Assembly: GCF_032854445.1 (NCBI RefSeq)
Contig: NC_088305.1
Location: 32,448,628-32,512,627 of the forward strand
Length of the DNA stretch: 64,000 nt
Source of the DNA: Liolophura sinensis
Lineage: Eukaryota; Mollusca; Polyplacophora; Chitonida; Chitonidae
Reading direction: 5' to 3'
Shown here: piece by piece, positions 49,801-61,800 of the stretch
Layout: each line of letters begins with the position of its first letter
Numbering within the stretch: the first letter of the stretch is position 1
Notes under the pieces: generated by a model
Databases searched by the model: none
Told to the model about the DNA's origin: nothing
The model's input: the letters and a program-made list of their open reading frames with translations, nothing else
Position numbers and translations under genes: made by a program

Positions 49801-52800
49801 CCAGTTCCCATAAACTGTGTACAGTACCGAGTTAAACAACCTATGTCCCAACATCAGTTCCCATAAACTGTGTACAGTACCGAGTTAAACATCCTATGTC
49901 CCAAAATCAGTTCCCATAAACTGTGTACAGTACTAAGGTAAACATCCTATGTCCCAAAATCATTTCCCATAAACTGGATAATGTACCGAGGTAAACATCC
50001 TATCTCCCAACATCATTTCCTTTAAACTGTGTACAGTACTGAGTTAAACATCCTATATCCCAAAATCATTTCCCATTAAATGGGTACAGTACCGAGTTAA
50101 ACATCCTATGCCCCAAAATCAGTTTCCATAAACTGGATAATGTACCGAGTTAAACATCCTATGTCCCAACATCAGTTCCCATAAACTGTGTACAGTACCG
50201 AGTTAAACATCCTATGTCCCAAATCATTTCCCATAAACTGGGTACAGTACCGAGTTAAACATCCTATGTCCCAAAATCAGTTTCCATAAACTATGTACAG
50301 TACAGAGGTAAACATCCTATGTCCCAACATCAGTTCCCATAAACTGTGTACAGTACCGAGGTAAACATCCTGTGCCAAAATCATTTCATATAAACTGTAT
50401 ACAGTACCGAGTTAAACATCCTATGTCCCAAAATCAGTTCCCATAAACTGTGTACAGTACCGAGGTAAACATCCTATGTCCCAACATCAGTTCCCAAAGA
50501 CTGGGTACAGTACCCAGTTAAACATCCTATGTCCCAACATCAGTTCCCATAAACTGTGTACAGTACCCAGTTAAACATCCTATGTCCCAAAATCATTTCC
50601 CATAAACTGTGTACAGTACTGAGGTAAACATCCTATGTCCCAACATCAGTTCCCATAAACTGTGTACAGTACCGAGTCAAACATCCTATGTCCCAACATC
50701 AGTTCCCATAAACTGTGTACAGTACCGAGTTAAACATCCTATGTCCCAAAATCAGTTCCCATAAACTGTGTACAGTACCGAGTTAAACATCCAATGTCCC
50801 AAAATCAGTTCCCATAAACTGTGTACAGTACCGAGTTAAACATCCTATGTCCCAACATCATTTCCCATAAACTGGATAATGTACCGAGGTAAACATCCTA
50901 TGTCCCAAAATCATTCCCCATAAACTGGGTACAGTACCAAGTTAAACATCCTATGTCCCAAAATCATTTCTCATAGACTGGGTACAGTACCGAGTTAAAC
51001 ATCCTATGTCCCAACATCAGTTCCCATAAACTGTGTACAGTACCGAGTTAAACATCCTATGTCCCAAAATCATTTCGCATAAACTGGGTACAGTACCGAG
51101 GTAAACATCCTATGTCCCAAAATCATTTCCCATAAACTGTGTACAGTACTGAGTTAAACATCCTATGTCCCAACATCATTGCCCATAAACTGTGTACTGT
51201 ATTGAGGTAAACATCCTATGTCCCAACACCAGTTCCCATAAACTGTGTACAGTACCGAGATAAACAACCTATGTCCCAACATCAGTTCCATAAACTGTGT
51301 ACAGTACCGAGTTAAACATCCTATGTCCCAAAATCAGTTCCCATAAACTGTGTACAGTACTGAGGTAAACATCCTATGTCCCAAAATCATTTCCCATAAA
51401 CTGGATAATGTACCGAGGTAAACATCCTATGTCCCAACATCATTTCCTTTAAACTGTGTACAGTACTGAGGTAAACATCCTATATCCCAAAATCATTTCC
51501 CATTAAATGGGTACAGTACCGAGTTAAACATCCTATGCCCCAAAATCAGTTTCCATAAACTGTGTACAGTACCGAGTTAAACATCCTATGTCCCAACATC
51601 AGTTCCCATAAACTGTGTACAGTACCGAGTTAAACATCCTATGTCCCAAAATCATTTCCCATAAACTGGGTACAGTACCGAGTTAAACATCCTATGTCCC
51701 AAAATCAGTTTCCATAAACTGTGTACAGTACAGAGGTAAACATCCTATGTCCCAACATCAGTTCCCATAAACTGTGTACAGTACTGAGGTAAACATCCTG
51801 TGCCAAAATCATTTCATATAAACTGTATACAGTACCGAGTTAAACATCCTATGTCCCAAAATTAGTTCTTATAAACTGTGTACAGTACTGAGGTAAACAT
51901 CCTATGTCCCAACATCAGTTCCCATAAACTGTGTACAGTACTGAGGTAAACATCCTATGTCCCAACATCAGTTCCCATAAACTGTGTACAGTACCGAGTT
52001 AAACATCCTATGTCCCAAAATCATTTCCCATAAACTGGGTACAGTACTGAGGCAAACATCCTATGTCCCAAAATCATTTCCCATAGACTGTGTACAGTAC
52101 CGAGTTAAACATCCTATGTCCCAACATCAGTTCCCATAAACTGTGTACAGTACCGAGTTAAACATCCTATGTCCCAACATCAGTTCCCATAAACTGTGTA
52201 CAGTACTGAGTTTAACATCCTATGTCCCAACATCAGTTCCCATAAACTGTGTACAGTACCGAGTTAAACATCCTATGTCCCAAAATCATTTCCCATAAAC
52301 TGGGTACAGTACTGAGGCAAACATCCTATGTCCCAAAATCATTTCCCATAAACTGTGTACAGTACCGAGTTTAACATCCTATGTCCCAACATCAGTTCCC
52401 ATAAACTGTGTACAGTACCGAGTTAAACATCCTATGTCCCAACATCATTGCCCATAAACTGTGTACAGTACTGAGTTTAACATCCTATGTCCCAACATCA
52501 GTTCCCATAAACTGTGTACAGTACCGAGTTAAACATCCTATGTCCCAACATCAGTTCCCATAAACTGTGTACAGTACCAAGTTAAACATCCTATGTGCCA
52601 AAATCATTTCCCATAAACTGTGTACAGTACCGAGTTAAACATCCTATGTCCCAACATCAGTTCCCATAAACTGGGTACAGTACCGAGTTAAACATCCTAT
52701 GTCCCAACATCAGTTCCCATAAACTGTGTACAGTACTGAGGTAAACATCCTATGTCCCAACATCAGTTCCCATAAACTGTGTACAGTACCAAGTTAAACA

Positions 52801-55800
52801 TCCTATGTGCCAAAATCAGTTCCCATAAACTGTGTACAGTACCGAGTTAAACATCCTATGTCCCAACATCAGTTCCCATAAACTGGGTACAGTACTGAGG
52901 TAAACATCCTATGTCCCAACATCAGTTCCCATAAACTGTGTACAGTACCGAGTTAAACATTCTATGTCCCAACATCAGTTCCCATAAACTGGGTACAGTA
53001 CTGAGGTAAACATCCTATGTCCCAACATCAGTTCCCATAAACTGTGTACAGTACCGAGGTAAACATCCTATGTCCCAACACCAGTTCCCATAAACTGTGT
53101 ACAGTACCAAGTTAAACATCCTATGTCCCAACATCAGTTCCCATAAACTGGGTACAGTACTGAGGTAAACATCCTATGTCCCACCATCAGTTCCCATAAA
53201 CTGTGTACAGTAAAGAGTTAAACATCCTATGTCCCAACATCAGTTCCCATAAACTGGGTACAGTACCGAGTTAAACATCCTATGTCCCAGAATCATTTCG
53301 CATAAACTGGGTACAGTACCGAGTTAAACATCCTATGTCCCAACACCAGTTCCCATAAACTGTGTACAGTATCGAGTTAAACATCCTATGTCCCAACATC
53401 ATTTCCCATAAACTGTGTACAGTACTGAGGTAAACATCCTATGTCCCAACACCAGTTTCCATAAACTGTGTACAGTACCGAGTTAAACATCCTATGTCCC
53501 AACATCAGTTCCCATAAACTGGGTACAGTACTGAGGTAAACATCCTATGTCCCAACATCAGTTCCCATAAACTGTGTACAGTTCGAGTTAAACATCCTAT
53601 GTCCCAACATCAGTTCCCATAAACTGGGTACAGTACCGAGTTACACATCCTATGTCCCAACATCAGTTCCCATAAACTGTGTACAGTACCAAGTTAAACA
53701 TCCTATGTCCCAACACCAGTTCCCCTAAACTGTGTACAGTACCGAGTTAAACATCCTATGTCCCAAAATCAGTTCCCATAAACTGTGTACAGTACCAAGT
53801 TAAACATCCAATGTCCCAAAATCAGTTCCCATAAACTGTGTACAGTACCGAGTTAATCATCCTATGTCCCAACATCAGTTCCCATAAACTGGATAATGTA
53901 CCGAGGTAAACATCCTATGTCCCAAAATCATTTCCCATAAACTGGGTACAGTACTGAGTTCAACATCCTACGTTCCAAAATCATTTTCCATAAACTGTGT
54001 ACAGTACCGAGTCAAACATCCTATGTCTAAAAAACATTTCCCATAAACTGGGTACAGTACCGAGTTAAACATCCTATGTCCCAAAATCATTTCCCATAGA
54101 CTGGGTACAGTACCGAGTTAAACATCCTATGTCCCAACATCAGTTCCCATAAACTGTGTACAGTACCAAGTTAAACATCCAATGTCCCAAAATCAGTTCC
54201 CATAAACTGTGTACAGTACCAAGTTAAACATCCAATGTCCCAAAATCAGTTCCCATAAACTGTGTACAGTACCGAGTTAATCATCCTATGTCCCAACATC
54301 ATTTCCCATAAACTGGATAATGTACCGAGGTAAACATCCTATGTCCCAAAATCATTTCCCATAAACTGGGTACAGTACTGAGTTCAACATCCTACGTTCC
54401 AAAATCATTTCCCATAAACTGTGTACAGTACCGAGTCAAACATCCTATGTCCCAAAATCATTTCCCATAAACTGGGTACAGTACCGAGTTAAACATCCTA
54501 TGTCCCAAAAGCATTTCCCATAAACTGGGTACAGTACCGAGTTAAACATCCTATGTCCCAAAATCATTTCCCATAGACTGGGTACAGTACCGAGTTAAAC
54601 ATCCTATGTCCCAACATCAGTTCCCATAAACTGGGTACAGTACTGAGGTAAACATCCTATGTCCCAAAATCATTTCTCATAAACTGGATAATGTAGCGAG
54701 GTAAACATCCTATGTCCCAAAATCATTTCCCATAAACTGTGTACAGTACTGAGGTAAACATCCTATGTCCCAAAATCATTTCCCATAAACTGGGTACAGT
54801 ACTGAGGTAAACATCCTGTGCCAAAATCATTTCACATAAACTGTGTACAGTACCGAGTTAAACACCCTATGTCCCAAAATCAGTTTCCATAAACTGTGTA
54901 CAGTACTGAGGTAAACATCCTATGTCCCAACATCAGTTCCCATAAACTGTGTACAGTACCGAGGTAAACATCCTGTGGCAAAATCATTTCCCATAAACTG
55001 GGTACAGTACCGAGTTAAACATCGTATGTCCCAAAATCATTTCCCATAAACTGTGTACTGTAAACTGTGTATTGTAAACTGTGTACTGTACTTTATGTAT
55101 GAAGATTCAGCAAAGTAGTTTATCAGATATGAAAACAGGCACTTTAATAACTGGTGAAACATGAGTTCCTTTACAAATGTGCAGAACGTACAGTGTACAT
55201 GTAGGTGTAGATGTTTACAAACTTTGAGTCTACTGATGGCTTCTGTTTATCACACATGTGCGATAATATCAAGAGAATTTCTTGATCTGGGATACCCAGT
55301 CTGGTCATACTATCAACCATCATCAAACAAAACATGGCCCAAACGTGCCCACCCAGTTGTGCCAGTCACTTACCATCGTCTAACACCAAGAGCTCCTGGC
55401 TCGCGCTTTATCAGCTGTGAAATAAAAATCAAAAGACATGGCTTTTTATTCATGTCCCCAAACCACTGCTGCCCACTGTAATAGACAAACCTGCCTTTTC
55501 AGCCGGGTTTGAACTTGCAACTTCACAGGTGAGAGGCTGATTGTTCAGGGCACCATTCTCACTACATTATATTTACATTTAAGCATGAAGAGTATGAAGA
55601 AAAACAAATGTCATCATCTAATTGTGTTATTTGATACATGTTCAGGAGCTTGACAGTACTGAATACAGTTACCATTAACAGGCTATAAGCATACTTACCT
55701 CTGCATATCGGAAAAATGAATACAAAATCTGCCATAAAAATATCACTGGACACAAAATGAAGTTAGCAATACCAATCCACAATATTCTTTTGGCTAATCT

Positions 55801-58800
55801 GAAAGATAAAGAAAAAGAAAGACAATTTACATACATGTTCTAAAATAGAATGTTCCTGTAATAATCAGAAAATATAAACAATAAATAATAATACAAATCA
55901 ATAAATTTATTAGCAAGCATCCAAAATAGTTCTACATGTAGTTTGGAGATAATCACACTTCTCCAAACTTCAAACACTTTACACTTTATATCTGCCAACT
56001 TTGTGTGCTGATATGGCAACAGATCATCTCAGAATACTGCATCTCATATTGCCTGATTCTCGAGGTCTATTGATGTTACACACATGCTTTGAGGTTTGTT
56101 TAGAAGATAGGATGATGTTCTAGTAGGAATTTGAAATGTATATTTCAGAATCAAAAATCATTTGACTAACGGAACCAATAAATAAAATTGTATGACCTTT
56201 ATTCCCTCAAAAAAAATCATTGTTTTCAGACAAATTTTCAGGGCAAATAAAGTCTGACACAATATTACAAGCTTGGAATACTTCAAAATAGATGACGCTG
56301 TGTAAAATGGTATTGACTTGTACTCAACTGTTCTGCCAGACGTTTTCTGTTATGCATATTCTTGTACTCATCTCTCAGCTTCCAGTTGTTCTCAAACGGT
56401 GACCATGGACCCCCTGACAATTACGGCAAACGCATAAAAATTTACTGCAATTTTACAGGTTGTGTTTTCCAAAGGACATATAGTGCCACCTGTAACTACC
56501 TAAGAAACAATGTAACATGTACAGTACTGTGTGGGTTACGATGTTAGTTACACAATGTACACAGATTAAAAGATTCATATATTTATTTATTTGATTGATG
56601 TTTGGCACCGTACTCAAGAACATTTCACTTATACAACGGCGGCCAGCATTATGGCGGGTGGAAACCGAGCAGAGCCTGTTGGAAACCCATGACCATCCGC
56701 AGGTTGCCGGCAGACCTTCCCACGTATGGATGGAGAGGAAGCCAGCATGAGCTGGACTTGAACTCACAGTGACAGCATTGAGGATTCATATAAATGTGTG
56801 TAACAATAGCTGCAACACTTGCTTACAAGAATGAATGAATAGCTGAATTCTGTACATGTATCTCAGCAGAGCAGCTTTTGCTATCATTTCTTTTCTTTTC
56901 ATACTACTCAGAGTGCAGATTTAAATGCCGACAATTTTCGAATAAACATCCATACTCTATATTCTGCGACATGTTCTCAGAGTACACAGCATGTTTCAGA
57001 ATTCTAACCCACGTGGTAAACGGTATCTTTTCCCCCGTTGCTTTATACATGTACAATCATTATACATGATTTTTACAGAAATTTGCTGGAATTGGAAATG
57101 GGATTTAATATAAAAAACAATGTTCATACTTACAGAATAAAATTATCTCAATGTTATACTTCAGTCCAATACTGAGGAAGGAACTGGAAAGGAAAGCATC
57201 ATGTCAAAGTTACATATACACTTAAAACAGCATTCTTACATGAAGCATCAGTGGTGTTCCAGATGACTGGTGAATACCTTCCATCTGTCGATTTAAGAAC
57301 ACAAACTACCAGGGGTATTCTCCCCTGCTTATTATTTAAGCATGGGGTGAAAGCTGATTCTTTGAATATGTTGAAAAAAACCCATACAATACTCTTAACA
57401 ATGGGTCATCTTTAACTCTTTTTTTCACTGCACAACAATTTATAAACTTCTTTGACTCAAATTTGAAGCCACCTGCCCATGGCTGTCCCAAGTACATGTA
57501 CATATACATGTATATCTCAGATGTTCAAGGCAGGTGAGCAGGCATAAACTTCAAGCCTTGCTAGAAAGAGCACCAGTAAACTCTCACCATGTCCCCACAA
57601 AAGGAATGTTTCCCTCTAAAGGTAGCAGAGACTTGTTCACCATGGCTATCATGTAGTTTTTGAACCTCAGGATTCTGTGGTAAATATCTGCAAAAATGAA
57701 ATGGTTTTTCTCATCAATGGCTCATTCCGGTAATTAAATACTCTAGAACACAATACAAACATACACAGTATAGTACAGCAATAGCGCATTCATTTACATG
57801 TATAGTAAGCAACTGTTTGGCTTAATTGATTTACTTCAAATGCAATGAATTATCTGATGTAAGACGTTGTTAATTCCTGATGTGGCAACTGCAAGTTTGC
57901 ACCCAACCCAACCCAAGTAGGCAAATCAAACATTAAATCTACCCCTCTGACTGCAAGAGGTGTGCTCCCAAACAGCCATTAATTGAACTGAATGAGGCTC
58001 GCTTTTTCTATCCCAGCAGTTCAACATGGCCGTAGTGTTTTACAGGGTTCATACAGAAATGGGGCTTTAAAACTCCATGATATTCCAGTCCATTAGTACT
58101 AAAATTTCAGGATGTTCAATGGTAAAATTCAAACTATCGAATAGGTGATTGGTGTGACTGTTAGTGTAAGTCGATGGAACAAGCATGTTTGGATTGTTGT
58201 GTACAGTTTCTCAATGCTTTCAACATTATTTCAGTCACATCACTTTATTTGATTACTGTCAAACGTCTTACGATACTCAATAAAGCATATGCCTATGGTT
58301 GCTGACTGTTCTACTGAAGTGCTATATTTAAACAGTCATGCTAAACATGACACAGTGCAACAATATACAGACTCTGTGCTATTTTTTTGTTAGCCCAAGC
58401 AAGTAACATTACTGCATGTAATACCAGTAATATTAAGTAATGCTCTTGCTATGGCCTACATCAGGGGACTGGGCAAATGAGGACAATATAGTTATGTATC
58501 TATTTGATTCTTGTTTGAAAACCACACTCATGGAGTTTTCACATCATGCATGCTGCTGGTAATTAACATTGAAGAGTGGAGCAAACCAGACCACCTGGAA
58601 TAAACCATTAACCTTCGGCAAATTACTGATAGACTTCCCACATGAAATATTCAGAGAAAAAGAATGCACGATTTGGGGGGGTTGGTGGGGGGGGGCAGGG
58701 TGGCGTTGAAGACTAGTGATCTTAATGAAGAATATATTGCACAAGTAGCCACACAAGCATCATGAACTGGTTAACCTTACTGTCACTAAGGCCCCACGAT

Positions 58801-61800
58801 GATACTAATAACAATATACCATGATTTATAAACACTCGTTTTTTTTAATATTCTTATCACTGAGGTTGAATAACTGAGAATCCATGCTGATCCATCCTGG
58901 GTACAAAGAGGGAAGAGGAAAAAATAAGTTACAGGCATATAAGTTTGCATAAGGCCTCTAGAATATCTTCTGCTGTCGCACATCCCATTATTTCAGAGGA
59001 AGTATCTAGCTGTGACAATGTTGCCTTCCCACATCTGGATGTGAACATCCATCTATTTTGTTTTGCATCTTTACATTTTCTCGCTCATCAAACAAAACCA
59101 CTTTCATGATCTTTTATGTGGTGTGATATATGTGTCCTGAAATGATGTATGTCCCCAAATGTAGTCATGTATGCACACTTTCCTTCCCCACACTGGAATG
59201 AGGTCATGAAACCCATTTGGGAACAGAAAAGTTAAATCCATAAATTAATACTAAATATTACAAACATATGGTAAAAGCACACTTTATATTTAGAATTTTC
59301 AGAAAAATAGTGACCAGTTTATTTATCATATAAACTTTATTTAAAGATAAGAAAATAAACTTCATATTAAAAAAAAGAGTAAACCTTATACTAGTGTAAT
59401 GATCATTTTGGCCCAAATGAAACTCTGTGAGAAATCTGTCAAGATATTGATATCTTAAGAATGATGACAAAACTGACTAAGAGAAAAAGCTGGCCACAAG
59501 TAAGTACATGTACCTGTATCAGCCAAAGGGCCAGTAGGATTGATTTCAGATACCACCTGGTTTGGTACTATCTTGTCTATGACTGTACAAGGTCAACTGT
59601 CAGCACTGACACTTACAGATAGTTTGACACTACACTGTCTAGGACTGTACAAGATCAAATGTCAGTATTGACAGTTACAGCTGGTTTGGTACTATCTTGT
59701 CTATGACTGTACAAGGTCAACTGTCAGCACTGACACTTACAGATAGTTTGACACTACACTGTCTAGGACTGTACAAGATCAAATGTCAGTATTGACAGTT
59801 ACAGCTGGTTTGGTACTATCTTGTCTATGACTGTACAAGGTCAACTGTCAGCACTGACACTTACAGATAGTTTGACACTACACTGTCTAGGACTGTACAA
59901 GATCAACTGTCAGTATTGACAGTTACAGGTAGTTTGGTACTATCTTGTCTATGACTGTACAAGGTCAACTCTCAGTATTGACAGTTACAGATAATCTGGT
60001 ACTACCCTGTCTACGACTGTACAAAGTCAACTGTCAGTATTGACACTTACAGGTAGTTTGGTACTACCCTGTCTACCACTGTACAAGGTCAACTGTCAGT
60101 ATTGACAGTTACAGGTAGTTTGGTACTACCCTGTCTACGACTGTACAAAGTCAACTGTCAGTATTGACACTTACAGGTAGTTTGGTACTACCCTGTCTAC
60201 CACTGTACAAGGTCAACTCTCCGTATTGACAGTTACAGGTAGTTTGGTACTACCCTGCCTACGACTGTACAAGGTGAACTGTCAGTATTGACACCTACAT
60301 ATAGTTTGGCACTACACTGTTTAGGACTGTACAGGGTCAACTGTCAGTATTGACAGTTACGGGTAGTTTGGTACTACCCTGTCTACCACTGAACAGGGTC
60401 AACTGTCAGTATTGACAGTTACAGGTAGTTTGGTACTACCCTGTCTACCACTGTACATGGTCAACCCTCAGTATTGACAGTTACAGGTAGTTTGATCTAC
60501 ACTGTCTACCACTGTACAAGGTCAACTGTCAGTACTGACACTTACATGTAGTTTGCTACTACAAACTCAGTTTTCCTTCCCATCATTTCTGAAACACTGA
60601 GTCCATGCCCCGAGCTTCTGCGAGTTGGAAAGACTTCACGGTTTGATGCTGATCGACTGATGGGTACAAATCACATGGCGATGATGGCGTGGAAGTATAG
60701 TGAGGAGTTATCCCCCTTAGCTTACTTTCGGAAACCCTATCCAAACCTATGCCATTAGTCGCAGAAGTTGTACATTGGCATTTCCTAAACCATGTCGTTA
60801 AAAACATGAAGCAGATTTTGAGTAGAGGTACATTCGAATTTTATATTTGAAAACACCAAACATCAAGGAGCTATTTGACTTACTAAAATTGTTACAGCAG
60901 ACTTGACATCAATTTTCCCTGATATTTTGGAACAAAGCCATTAAATTCCCTACTATTCCAGTGTATGGAAGAGGCAATTCTGTTTTTCCTGATATTCCAG
61001 TGTATGGAAGAGGCAATTCTGTTTTTCCTGATATTCCAGTGTATGGAAGGGGAAAATCTGTTTTTCCTGATATTCCAGTGTATGAAAGAGGCAATTCTCT
61101 TTTTCCTGATACTCCAGTGTATGGAAGAGGCAATTCTGTTTTTCCTGATATTCCAGTGTATGGAAGGGGCAAATCTGTTTTTCCTGATATTCCAGTGTAT
61201 GGAAGAGGCAATTCAGTTTTTCCTCATATTCCAGTGTATGCAAGCTGCAATTCAGTTTTCCCTGCTACTCCAGATTTTCTCTGATCTGTGATATTCCGGG
61301 ACAAAGCAAACAAAAATTGCAAATTGTGTGATATTCCAGTGTATGGAAGAGGCAGTCCCATTTTCCCTGATGCTCCTGACTTTCTCTGACCTGTGAGAAC
61401 CCTGTGTTTAGAACTTGACAATACTTGAAAAGATGAACTATTCTATCCTCGATACTTGTCAATCATGTCCATAAGGGTGGGCTTACCAAGTTCTGTGAGG
61501 TTGCGCTTATGTATGCACATATGCTGCTCCTTCTGTACCTCCAGCACGCGCCTCTGTACCTCATGCCAGGTCATGTTAGCCAGGTCAGACTGAAGCAGAA
61601 GGCACAGGAAATCACACAACAACAACATGGCAGTTTAGACAGCGTGTCAGACCGAAGCTGACGGAACAAGCTACCAGAAAACAACAACACAACAGCTTTT
61701 CAAAGCAAGAGGTGCATGGAAGAATCTATGGCAGGTGAAACTGGTTAGTGGTCAAAGTGTTTGATCACACACTCATTTTTGAGAACCAAAAATGAAAATT

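Noticed and set aside
49190-55080. CRISPR-like array (regular repeats of about 30-53 bp)
   Set aside because: Units are contiguous tandem copies with no unique spacers, in a spliced animal gene. The same reasoning applies to the 31-, 32- and 43-bp arrays.
60909-61291. Open frames of about 100 codons on both strands
   Set aside because: They are a by-product of the 39-bp stop-free unit in an ATG9 intron.
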